Assembly: GCA_023053545.1 (NCBI GenBank)
Contig: JAKZAN010000083.1
Coordinates: forward strand, 1 to 64,000
Origin: Lepidurus packardi
Lineage: Eukaryota > Arthropoda > Branchiopoda > Notostraca > Triopsidae
Direction of reading: 5' to 3'
DNA length: 64,000 nucleotides
This document shows, one piece after another, positions 47,901 through 57,700 of this stretch; within the stretch, counting starts at the first letter, position 1; every line of letters begins with the position of its first letter. The translations under genes and the position numbers were made by a program. The notes below the pieces were generated by a model that saw only the letters and a program-made list of their open reading frames with translations, was not told the DNA's origin and ran no database searches.

Positions 47901-48256
47901 TCATGAATTAAGTCAGTAGTTCATGAATTAAGTCAGTAGTTCATGAATAAAGTCTGTTATTTATGAATTAAGTCAGTAATTTATGAACTAAGTCCGTAGT
48001 TATTTAAATAAGTCAGTAATTTGTGATTCAATTCATTAATTCATTAACTATTTCAGTAATTCATTATTTTAGTCAGGAATTCATTAATTAAGTCAGTTAT
48101 TCATGAAATAAGTCAGTAATTCATGACTTAAGTCAATAGTTCAAGAATTAAGTCAGAAATGCATGAATTAAGTGAGTAATTCATGAATTAAGTGAGTAAT
48201 TCGTGAATTAAGTAAGTAGTTCATGAATTAAGTCAGTATTTCATGAATTAAGTCAG
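38930..48256 (+). repeat. Block B satellite, macro-unit 1
   Basis: Head-to-tail 20-bp monomers of subfamily B, rich in GTAGTTCATG, AATTAGTTAATT, TTAGGTCAG, GTCTGTAATTTATG and GTCCGTAGTTATTTAAATAAG. The rare landmark ATGAAACAGTCAG occurs at 38961, 41514, 43252, 44771 and 46505 (spacings 2553, 1738, 1519 and 1734 bp), defining an HOR of roughly 1.5-2.5 kb whose copies differ by internal deletions and duplications. Four of the five landmark copies have an intact version of the BEL insertion site; the first is the one interrupted by the element. No gene or RNA was seen. Confidence 0.93.
41483..41487. other. Intact (unoccupied) version of the BEL/Pao target site
   Basis: GTCAG occurs once between the upstream monomers (AGAAATGCATG, GTGAGTAATTCGTG, AAGTAGTTC, GTATTTCATG) and the downstream TATTTCATGAAGTAAG that flank the element at 32429/38929. 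The same uninterrupted arrangement is at 43221-43225, 44740-44744, 46474-46478, 57311-57315, 59049-59053 and 62121-62125, each exactly 31 bp before ATGAAACAG. Confidence 0.9.
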
Positions 48257-48651
48257 TGTTCTAGACTACTAATCAAGCTCAAACGTTGGTTGCCCTTTTG
48301 ACCCAGAGTGACCCATTCCCAGAATGTTTGGCTCCCCTTTTTGTGTTTCTGTTTTTTTTTCTTCATCCTTTTACCCAAGTCAACGTTGGTCTCCTTTTTA
48401 CCTTCAGGGATATATATATAGAGGTGGTGGCAAAGGGATAGGGAAGTTCTTTTTTGGTTCACTACACGTTAAAAATACTTCTCTACGTCCTACGAAACAC
48501 GATATTAATTTTCCCTCGCGATAGTGTTGTGTTTTTAAGTGTAAGGCCGTGCATAGGCGTAATTTAATAAAACCTTTAAAACCCACGTTCACGTTCAACT
48601 TACGCACCCACGTTCTCGCATCAACTCATCGAACCCTACGCGTTTCTTACA
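48257..48651 (+). repeat. 5' LTR of BEL/Pao copy 2
   Basis: A 395-bp LTR with a nine-T run and GGCAAAGGG at 48429-48437, where copy 1 has GGCACAGGG. That A is shared with the 5' LTR at 63582. TATATATATA is at 48411-48420 and AATAAA at 48566-48571. Confidence 0.96.
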
Positions 48652-48657
48652 ATTTTA

Positions 48658-48675
48658 TGGTGCATCGACCGGGAA
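48658..48675 (+). promoter_or_regulatory. Primer-binding site, tRNA-Gly type (copy 2)
   Basis: TGGTGCATCGACCGGGAA, identical to copy 1 and 6 bp downstream of the 5' LTR. Confidence 0.8.
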
Positions 48676-48774
48676 ACCCAATAAAGTTCCCAACCAACGT
48701 CAAAATCTCGTACTACGAAAAACATCGACTATTAAGATCGTTTAACCCCCCAACCCTACGTTCAAACTACGAAA

Positions 48775-51700
48775 ATGGCACAAGCTCCTCCGTTACCCCC
48801 TCTCGAATCAGATAACGAAGACGACGATGACAACGATCCAAAGACTCTGTACCACCAGCGTACCACAAACAAGAAACGTCTTTTCAAGCTTGCAATCGAA
48901 ATTCGCGAAAGCATTCTACGTCAAGAGGCCCGCGACGCCATCGCCGTCCTAAAAAGACAACTTCTCTCGATGCTGAAAGAATGCGAATCAACAAATGAAC
49001 GATACATCCTCGCAGCGCAACTTGAAGACCAGCGTTTACGAACGGCAAGAAATTACCACGCCAAAATTGAAGCCGATATTCTTCCGTACGTCACCGAAAT
49101 CAACGATTACTTGCATAGGCCTGCAACACCTCCAACGGTCACTGTTATTACGCCCAATTCAAACGTCAGTAACCCCAGCGTTTTACAAACGTCCGCTCCA
49201 ATTAGAGACGATGATTCAGCTCGCATCCGCCAGATGGAAGAAATAGGAAGACAAATTTCCGAAGCCCAACAGCAGCTGTTACGTCTTCAGAGTTCCGTCA
49301 TGACGCAAAGAAGCCCAGAAGCCCAATCTGTTCGCCCAAATCCAGATTCAACGCAAAATCAAAGAGTATCAACACTCTCGCATCCTGGCTCCGCCGACGC
49401 CTGGATTCACGGCAACAGCAACACTTCAGCGCCCTACTTCGGAATGCCATGGGCATCCCCACAACTGGCCAACGTTACTATCAAACCTTTCAACGGAGAT
49501 CCCCGCGAATGGCACATGTTTATTGCCCAGTTCAAAAGCCTCATTCACGACGTAGTACCGAGCGACGCGCAAAGAATCGCCTATCTTCGAGAGCTACTGC
49601 TTCCGGACGTGCGTGACAGTATTGCTCAAAGTCTCCACAATCCCGCGCTATATTATCACGCTTTGCAAGACTTACAAGAGCTCTATGGACACCCAAGTAT
49701 GGTCGCAAGCGCGTACATCAAAACGTTGCTAAATTTAAACCCCGTCAAACCAAACGACGCTCAATCATTAAGAAAGTTCTTCAACGACCTGCACGGCACA
49801 ATCCCCATGATGGAAAAGGAAGGACTAACGCTCGACCTACAGTCATCAGCCATCCTGGAGCAAGTTTTAACAAAACTTCCTAACAATCTCCGTGCCTCAT
49901 GGGGCGAAGAAACCTACAGAATCCGAAACGAAGAACGACGTTCCCCTACGTTGTACGACCTCGACAAATGGCTAAAAAGGAAAGTAATTGGACAGCAACT
50001 CTACCCTCCTTTGTCGGCTAACCAACGTGAAGCTACCAAATCAACTAAACCCGCAGCAGCGAAAGATCGGCAAAACATCTTGACGACATCAACGAATCCA
50101 ACGAAACAAGAGATCGTCTGCTCGTTTTGCGAAAAGCAGCATAAAAATTCCGCCTGTGAAACATTCCGAGACTGCAGCTTGGAAAAACGCACGGAGTTAG
50201 TTAAAAACAAAAAATGTTGTTTTCGCTGCCTAGCCCCAAACCACCAAAGCAAATCTTGCCCGTCAAAACGACTCTGCAACATCAACGAATGCAAAGGGCG
50301 ACACAATCCACTACTTCACAACGCTCCACGAGCATATAACAAACCCAATTCGTCTTCAGACTCGACATCGAACACACCGTCACCGTCTGCAGACTCAACC
50401 CACGTCGGTCACGTCAACGTAACGAAAAATTCCGACATAGTCCTGCTGCCAGTCGTGCCAATTGTCCTCAGCAATGGCGACAAGCAAATAAAAACGTTCG
50501 CGATCCTTGATAAGGGAAGCGAAGCTTCGCTAATAAAGAAAGACATAGCAAACGCACTTGGTCTCAAAGGCGAACCATATTCGACGACAATGGGTACATT
50601 CCACGGGAAGGACCCAGTAATGAAAGGCCACATCGTCCATCTTACAATCAGTTCGACAATCGGCCAAAAAACCTTTCAAGACGTCAAAGCTTACACCGTT
50701 CCGCGAATAGGAATGAGCCGCTGGAGAATCAACTGGACAAAAGAGAAATCCCGGTATTCTTACTTGGCCGACCTAAACGTTACGCCCATCGACACAAGCC
50801 AGGTCAGCGTCTTAATCGGGCAAAAGGTACGAAAAGCACATAGAATTTACGATATACGCGAACCAGACAGCGAAGAAGGCCCCGAAGCAAATCTTACACC
50901 CTTCGGCTGGACCATCATTGGCGACTACAACGCAAACCACAGAAGTTCCGACAGCCCAAAATCAATCCTGCACGTAAGCGCCCCAAACGATCAACAAATT
51001 AATGAAACTTTGCAGAAATTTTGGGAAATAGAGGCCTTTGGAACCGTAAAACAGCGTCTCCTACCAGCTAACGAAGAGAAAGCACTGGCAATCCTTCAAG
51101 CAACAACTCGCAACGTTGGAAACCGCTATGAAGCCGGACTCCTTTGGAAATCCTCCAACCCCGCGCTTCCAGACAACTATACCAACGCTCTCCATCGTTT
51201 CAAGCACCTAGAACGACGTTTGTTAAGCGACGCCAACCTACGACACGAGTACGAAAAAACAATAACGGATTACCTGAGAACAGGGTACGCTGAACCCGTC
51301 AACGATGAGAAGTCCAACGAATTCCCCGGTAAAACATGGTACTTACCACACCATCCCGTACAGCACCCGAACAAACCAGGCAAGATACGCGTCGTTTTCG
51401 ACACCTCAGCCCAACACCAAGGACGGTCGCTGAACGATGCCCTGTTGAAAGGTCCCGACTTCCTGACGAACCTAGTCGGAGTTTTCCTACGTTTTCGTCT
51501 CAACCCTATCGCTGTCTCAGCCGATATAGAGAAGATGTACTATCAAGTAAAGATACGTGAAGAAGATAAATCCGCATTTCGTTTTCTATGGAAGAAACCA
51601 GGTTCCTCCGAGCTTCCCAAAATCCATCAAATGACTGTTCATGTCTTCGGCGCGGTCTCAAGCCCCGCCACCTGCATGTTCGCGCTCCAGCTTACCGCCA

Positions 51701-54318
51701 AGGACAACGAGGAGGCTCACCCGAAAGCTGCAAAACGAGTGTTATCGAACTTTTACGTGGATAACTATCTGGATTCGTTTGATTCCGATCAGGCCGCGAC
51801 GGAAGCTGCTCACGACATGACCCAGCTGCTCGCTAAAGGAGGTTTTCGTCTGACTAAATGGGTCTCGAACTGCCGAAATGTCTTAAAGGGCATCGAGCCC
51901 TCCGAATGGGTGAACCCCACACTGAACCTGACCGATGGCAATTTGCCCACCGAACGAACACTAGGAATTCTTTGGAATTGCCACGAAGACGTGTTCATTT
52001 TCGACATCGGGTCAGCAAAACCCGCCGTAACGAAGCGAGGTATCCTTCGTCAACTTTCAACTATTTATGATCCTTTCGGATTTCTAACTCCTTTAAACCT
52101 CTACGTAAAAATAATTCTCCAATCCCTGTGGCGACAAGGAATTGACTGGGACGACAAACTTCCGGCAAGCCTCGTAAAGGATTGGACACATTGGCACACC
52201 TCGCTGCAATCACTAAAAAACGTCAAAATTCCCAGATGCCTTCAACTCAACGAGCAACCCATTACAAAGCAGATCCACGTCTTCACAGATGCGTCCGAAG
52301 GAGGCTTTGGAGCAGTGGCGTACCTGCGAACGGAATATCCATCAAACGACTATCAACTACGCTTCATTATGTCAAAGTCCCGCGTGGCGCCAATAAAACC
52401 AACGTCAATCCCACGTCTTGAACTGTGCGCCGCTGTCATCGGAGCTCGGCTAGCTACAATAATTTGTCCTGAGATCGGAATTTCCATGAGCCACGTCTTC
52501 TTCTGGTCAGACTCCAAGACGACTCTTCAGTGGATCAACAGCACCACCCAAAAATTCAAGGCTTTCGTGGGAAACCGGATTGGGGAAATTTTGGAATCGA
52601 CAAGCGCACAACAATGGCGACACGTTCCAGGCACGTTAAATCCAGCCGACGCTTGCAGTCGTGGTACTTCAGCGAACTCTTGGGACTATCAAAACTGGCT
52701 GTCCGGACCAAAGTTCCTACGCAAACCCAAAAGCGAATGGCCTTCGCCAATTCAACATTCCGAGCCGAATGACGACGAGATCATAAGCGATCCGTGGTTC
52801 GGTATGGTGACGAACTCGGCACAAGAAAATCGAGTGACCACGCTTTTAAAAAAAACGTCTCGCCTGAGCAAGGCTGTAAGAATCCTCGCTTACGTAACGC
52901 GTTATGTGGATTCACTCCGCCAAGCCGCTAAAAAATCGCGAAAAGTCCATCCTAAATATTTAACGGCAGGCGAACTTCGAGCGTCAACAAAGGTTGCCAT
53001 CATCATTAGCCAACGCGAAAAATTTACCAAAGACATCGAAACGATCAGAAAGAAAGGAGCAACCTTCAAAGAGTCTAACATTTTGAAGCTTAACCCTTTT
53101 TTAGACGCTGCTGAAGTTTTACGAGTGGGTGGAAGATTACGCAACAGCACGTTGGACGATGACGCAAAACACCCTATACTCTTACCTCATGACCACCGTA
53201 TATGTGAGCTCCTGATCCAGCAAACGCATGAAGCCCTGGCGCACGGTTCTACCGAACGAACGCTACACGAGCTTCGGAGTCAGTATTGGATCCCTAAAGG
53301 ACGTCAAACAATCAAGACCATCATCGCTCGTTGTGCATTTTGCAAGAAACAAAAGGCTCAACCTTTAACTCCGTTCATGGCTGATTTGCCTGTTGAAAGA
53401 GTTCAACCTTTTAACCCTCCGTTCACGTTTACGGGTATTGATTTGTTTGGCCCACTTTATACAACAGTTAAAAGATCTACAGAGAAAAGATGGGGATGTA
53501 TTTTTACGTGCATGTCAACACGAGCTGTCCACCTGGAAATCTGTAACAAACTCGATGCCGACTCGTTTCTGTTAAGTTTTCGACGTTTCACCGCCAGACG
53601 ACGTACTCCCGCGAAATGTTTTAGCGACAACGGCACTAATTTCATTGCAGGCGAACGAGAGCTACGCGAAGGAGTCGAAAATTGGAACCACGAAAAAATT
53701 GCGAATGCCATGGCAGCCAAAGGTATTGAATGGCAGTTTTCTCCTCCCTCCGCACACCACTTTGGGGGCACCTGGGAACGCCTGATCAGATCCGCAAAGT
53801 CCGCTCTCCACGCCGTTCTGCAAGGCCAAAGATGCAATGAAGAGATTTTACACACAGTCTTTACTGAAGTCGAATCGCTCCTCAACGGGAGACCCCTTAC
53901 TCATCTAAGTATGGATCCAGACGACCCCGAACCACTCACACCGAATCATTTTCTTATCGGAAATTCGAACCCTAACATTCCTCCCGACGTCGTACTGGAT
54001 AAGGAAATTCTTTCCCGGAGAAGGTGGCGCGCAGCTCAAGCCATCACCAACCAGTTTTGGCGACGATGGTTGAAAGAATACCTTCCACACCTTACAACGA
54101 GGAACAAGTGGGCCGAAAGGCGAGAAAACGTCAAGATTGGAGATGTGGTCCTCGTGATGGATGTCAATACACCTCGTGGTCATTGGCCACTTGGGAGAAT
54201 TTTACGAGTATTCCCCGGAAAGGATGGTGTCGTTAGAACCGTTGAGATCAGAACCGACAATGGTGTTTATGTTCGTCCAGTAACAAAGTTATGTCTTTTC
54301 GAATTCAAATCAAATTAA
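48775..54318 (+). CDS. BEL/Pao Gag-Pol polyprotein, copy 2 (1847 aa)
   Basis: A second intact Gag-Pol ORF with the same domains at the same residue positions as copy 1: Gag with three zinc knuckles (449-515), protease (about 565-720), reverse transcriptase (about 850-1060), RNase H (about 1165-1300), integrase zinc domain (1485-1523), catalytic core (D1556, D1618, E1668) and C-terminal region. The only protein difference I found is residue 1661, His here and Pro in copy 1 (53755-53757). It lies seven residues before the catalytic glutamate, in the SAxHFGGTWE segment. Proline is what I expect at this place in BEL/Pao integrases, so copy 2 is probably the mutant. A silent AGG-to-AGA change is at codon 690. 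It shares the DKG protease motif and the YVDN RT motif, so both predate the duplication. Confidence 0.96.
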   Translation: MAQAPPLPPLESDNEDDDDNDPKTLYHQRTTNKKRLFKLAIEIRESILRQEARDAIAVLKRQLLSMLKECESTNERYILAAQLEDQRLRTARNYHAKIEADILPYVTEINDYLHRPATPPTVTVITPNSNVSNPSVLQTSAPIRDDDSARIRQMEEIGRQISEAQQQLLRLQSSVMTQRSPEAQSVRPNPDSTQNQRVSTLSHPGSADAWIHGNSNTSAPYFGMPWASPQLANVTIKPFNGDPREWHMFIAQFKSLIHDVVPSDAQRIAYLRELLLPDVRDSIAQSLHNPALYYHALQDLQELYGHPSMVASAYIKTLLNLNPVKPNDAQSLRKFFNDLHGTIPMMEKEGLTLDLQSSAILEQVLTKLPNNLRASWGEETYRIRNEERRSPTLYDLDKWLKRKVIGQQLYPPLSANQREATKSTKPAAAKDRQNILTTSTNPTKQEIVCSFCEKQHKNSACETFRDCSLEKRTELVKNKKCCFRCLAPNHQSKSCPSKRLCNINECKGRHNPLLHNAPRAYNKPNSSSDSTSNTPSPSADSTHVGHVNVTKNSDIVLLPVVPIVLSNGDKQIKTFAILDKGSEASLIKKDIANALGLKGEPYSTTMGTFHGKDPVMKGHIVHLTISSTIGQKTFQDVKAYTVPRIGMSRWRINWTKEKSRYSYLADLNVTPIDTSQVSVLIGQKVRKAHRIYDIREPDSEEGPEANLTPFGWTIIGDYNANHRSSDSPKSILHVSAPNDQQINETLQKFWEIEAFGTVKQRLLPANEEKALAILQATTRNVGNRYEAGLLWKSSNPALPDNYTNALHRFKHLERRLLSDANLRHEYEKTITDYLRTGYAEPVNDEKSNEFPGKTWYLPHHPVQHPNKPGKIRVVFDTSAQHQGRSLNDALLKGPDFLTNLVGVFLRFRLNPIAVSADIEKMYYQVKIREEDKSAFRFLWKKPGSSELPKIHQMTVHVFGAVSSPATCMFALQLTAKDNEEAHPKAAKRVLSNFYVDNYLDSFDSDQAATEAAHDMTQLLAKGGFRLTKWVSNCRNVLKGIEPSEWVNPTLNLTDGNLPTERTLGILWNCHEDVFIFDIGSAKPAVTKRGILRQLSTIYDPFGFLTPLNLYVKIILQSLWRQGIDWDDKLPASLVKDWTHWHTSLQSLKNVKIPRCLQLNEQPITKQIHVFTDASEGGFGAVAYLRTEYPSNDYQLRFIMSKSRVAPIKPTSIPRLELCAAVIGARLATIICPEIGISMSHVFFWSDSKTTLQWINSTTQKFKAFVGNRIGEILESTSAQQWRHVPGTLNPADACSRGTSANSWDYQNWLSGPKFLRKPKSEWPSPIQHSEPNDDEIISDPWFGMVTNSAQENRVTTLLKKTSRLSKAVRILAYVTRYVDSLRQAAKKSRKVHPKYLTAGELRASTKVAIIISQREKFTKDIETIRKKGATFKESNILKLNPFLDAAEVLRVGGRLRNSTLDDDAKHPILLPHDHRICELLIQQTHEALAHGSTERTLHELRSQYWIPKGRQTIKTIIARCAFCKKQKAQPLTPFMADLPVERVQPFNPPFTFTGIDLFGPLYTTVKRSTEKRWGCIFTCMSTRAVHLEICNKLDADSFLLSFRRFTARRRTPAKCFSDNGTNFIAGERELREGVENWNHEKIANAMAAKGIEWQFSPPSAHHFGGTWERLIRSAKSALHAVLQGQRCNEEILHTVFTEVESLLNGRPLTHLSMDPDDPEPLTPNHFLIGNSNPNIPPDVVLDKEILSRRRWRAAQAITNQFWRRWLKEYLPHLTTRNKWAERRENVKIGDVVLVMDVNTPRGHWPLGRILRVFPGKDGVVRTVEIRTDNGVYVRPVTKLCLFEFKSN

Positions 54319-54346
54319 TCACGTTTTTTGTTTTCAATCTTCGATT

Positions 54347-54363
54347 AAAAACGGGGGCCGGAA
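54347..54363 (+). promoter_or_regulatory. Polypurine tract (copy 2)
   Basis: AAAAACGGGGGCCGGAA immediately upstream of the 3' LTR, the same as in copy 1. Confidence 0.8.
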
Positions 54364-54757
54364 TGTTCTAGACTACTAATCAAGCTCAAACGTTGGTTGC
54401 CCTTTTGACCCAGAGTGACCCATTCCCAGAATGTTTGGCTCCCCTTTTTGTGTTTCTGTTTTTTTTCTTCATCCTTTTACCCAAGTCAACGTTGGTCTCC
54501 TTTTTACCTTCAGGGATATATATATAGAGGTGGTGGCACAGGGATAGGGACGTTCTTTTTTGGTTCACTACACGTTAAAAATACTTCTCTACGTCCTACG
54601 AAACACGATATTAATTTTCCCTCGCGATAGTGTTGTGTTTTTAAGTGTAAGGCCGTGCATAGGCGTAATTTAATAAAACCTTTAAAACCCACGTTCACGT
54701 TCAACTTACGCACCCACGTTCTCGCATCAACTCATCGAACCCTACGCGTTTCTTACA
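54364..54757 (+). repeat. 3' LTR of BEL/Pao copy 2
   Basis: A 394-bp LTR that reads identically to the 3' LTR of copy 1, with eight T and GGGACGTTC. It is followed by GTCAG and block B satellite. Confidence 0.96.
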
Positions 54758-57700
54758 GTCAGTATTTCATGAAGTAAGTCAGTATTTCATGAAACAGTCA
54801 GTAATTCATGAATTAAGTCACAAATTCGTTAAATAGGTCAGTAATTCATTAATTAAGTCAGTAATTCATGAATTAAGTCAGTAATTCATGAATTAACTCA
54901 GTAATTCATGAATTAAATCAGTAATTAATTAATTAAATCATTAATTCATGAATTCATTCATGAATTCATTAAGTCAGTAATTCATTAATTAAGTCATTAA
55001 TTCATGAATTCATTCATGAATTCATTAATGAAGTCGGTAATTCATTAAGGAAGTCAATAATTCATAAATTAAGTCAGTAATTCATGAATTAAGTCCGTAG
55101 TTATTTAATTAAGTAATTAATTTATTAATTAAGTAATTAATTCATGAATTAAGTCAGTAATTCATGAATTAAGTCAATAATTCATGAATTAAGTCAGTAG
55201 TTCATGAATTAAATCAGTGTTTCGTGAATTAAGCCAGTATTTTATTAATTAAGTCAGTAATTCATGAATTAAGTCAGTAATTAGTTAATTAAGTCAGTAA
55301 TTCATGAATTAGGTCAGTAATTCATGAATTTAGTCAGTAATTCATGAATTAAGTCAGTAGTTCATGAATTAAGTCAGTATTTCGTGAATTAAGTCAGTAT
55401 TTCATGAATTAAGTCAGTAATTCATGAATTAAGTCAGTAATTTGTTAATTAAGTCAGTAATTCATGAATTAGGTCAGTAATTCATGAATTAAGTCAGTAA
55501 TTATGAATTAAGTCAGTAATTCATGAATTAAGTCAGTAATTCATGAATTAAGTCAGTATTTCATGAATTAAGTCAGTTAATTCATGAATAAAGTCTGTAA
55601 TTTATGAATTAAGTCAGGAATTTATGAACTAAGTCCGTAGTTATTTAAATAAGTCAGTAATTTATGATTCAATTCATTAATTCATGAACTATTTCAGTAA
55701 TTCATTATTTAAGTCAGGAATTCATTAATTAAGTCAGTTATTCATGAAATAAGTCAGTAATTCATGAATTAAGTCAATAGTTCATGAATTAAGTCAGTAT
55801 TTCATGAATTAAGTCAGTATTTCATGAATTAAGTCAGTAATTCATTAATTAAGTCAGTAATTAGTTAATTAAGTCAGTAATTCATGAATTAGGTCAGTAA
55901 TTCATGAATTAGGTCAGTAATTCATGAATTAGGTCAGTAATTCATGAATTAAGTCAGTAATTATGAATTAAGTCAGTAATTCATGAATTAAGTCAGTAAT
56001 TCATGAATTAAGTCAGGAATTCATGAATTAAGTCAGTAATTCATGAATTAAGTCAGTAGTTCATGAATTAAGTCTGTATTTCGTAATTAAGTCAGTATTT
56101 CATGAATTAAGTCAGTAATTCATGAATTAAGTCAGTAATTAGTTAATTAAGTCAGTAATTCATGAATTAAGTCAGTAGTTCATGAATTAAGTCAGTAGTT
56201 CATGAATTAAGACAGTTAATTCATGAATAAAATCTGTAATTTATGAACTAAGTCAGTAGTTCATGAATTAAGTCAGTTAATTCATGAATAAAGTCTGTAA
56301 TTTATGAATTAAGTCAGTAATTTATTAACTAAGTCCGTAGTTATTTAAATAAATCAGTAATTTATGAACTAAGTCCGTAGTTATTTAAATAAGTCAGTAA
56401 TTTATGATTCAATTCATTAATTCATGAACTATTTCAGTAATTCAGTATTTAAGTCTGGAATTCATTAATTAAGTCGTTATTCATGAAATAAGTCAGTAAT
56501 TCATGAATTAAGTCAATAGTTCATGAATTAAGTCAGTATTTCGTGAATTAAGTCAGTATTTCATGAATTAAGTCAGTAATTCATGAATTAAGTCAGTAAT
56601 TTGTTAATTAAGTCAGTAATTCATGAATTAGGTCAGTAATTCATGAATTAAGTCAGTAATTATGAATTAAGTCAGTAATTCATGAATTAAGTCAGTAATT
56701 CATGAATTAAGTCAGTATTTCATGAATTAAGTCAGTTAATTCATGAATAAAGTCTGTAATTTATGAATTAAGTCAGGAATTTATGAACTAAGTCCGTAGT
56801 TATTTAAATAAGTCAGTAATTTATGATTCAATTCATTAATTCATGAACTATTTCAGTAATTCATTATTTAAGTCAGGAATTCATTAATTAAGTCAGTTAT
56901 TCATGAAATAAGTCAGAAATTCATGAATTAAGTCAATAGTTCATGAATTAAGTCAGTATTTCGTGAATTAAGTCAGTATTTCATGAATTAAGTCAGTAAT
57001 TCATGAATTAAGTCAGTAATTAGTTAATTAAGTCAGTAATTCATGAATTAGGTCAGTAATTCATGAATTAGGTCAGTAATTCATGAATTAGGTCAGTAAT
57101 TCATGAATTAAGTCAGTAATTATGAATTAAGTCAGTAATTCATGAATTAAGTCAGTAATTCATGAAATAAGTCAGTAATTCATGAATTAAGTCAATAGTT
57201 CAAGAATTAAGTCAGAAATGCATGAATTAAGTGAGTAATTCATGAATTAAGTGAGTAATTCGTGAATTAAGTAAGTAGTTCATGAATTAAGTCAGTATTT
57301 CATGAATTAAGTCAGTATTTCATGAAGTAAGTCAGTATTTCATGAAACAGTCAGTAATTCATGAATTAAGTCACAAATTCGTTAAATAGGTCAGTAATTC
57401 ATTAATTAAGTCAGTAATTCATGAATTAAGTCAGTAATTCATTAATTAAGTCATTAATTCATGAATTCATTCATGAATTCATTAATGAAGTCGGTAATTC
57501 ATTAAGGAAGTCAATAATTCATAAATTAAGTCAGTAATTCATTAAGGAAGTCAATAATTCATAAATTAAGTCAGTAATTCATGAATTAAGTCCGTAGTTA
57601 TTTAATTAAGTCATTAATTTATTAATTAAGTAATTAATTCATGAATTAAGTCAGTAATTCATGAATTAAGTCAATAATTCATGAATTAAGTCAGTAGTTC

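Larger units (their letters stand above)
32429..48256 (+). repeat. 15.8-kb macro-repeat unit 1 (BEL/Pao element plus block B satellite)
   Basis: The LTR start at 32429 recurs at 48257 (15828 bp later) and 63582 (15325 bp later). The element and about 4.5 kb of downstream satellite stay collinear at offset 15828 with rare substitutions, for example 41089 T versus 56917 A. This is duplication of a large unit containing the element, not three insertions. Confidence 0.9.
48257..54757 (+). mobile_element. Complete BEL/Pao LTR retrotransposon, copy 2
   Basis: 6501 bp, same structure as copy 1, with GTCAG at 48252-48256 and 54758-54762 and the same flanking satellite on both sides. The differences I found from copy 1 are A48433 in the 5' LTR, a silent change at 50844 and a missense change at 53756. 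Its two LTRs differ by the same A/C and T-run polymorphisms as those of copy 1, plus A48433. It is therefore a segmental duplicate, not a fresh insertion. Confidence 0.96.

Noticed and set aside
32429-54757. Two independent BEL/Pao insertions into the same sequence
   Set aside because: Same target duplication, same flanks over kilobases and the same 5'-versus-3' LTR differences in both copies; duplication of one insertion explains all of this.
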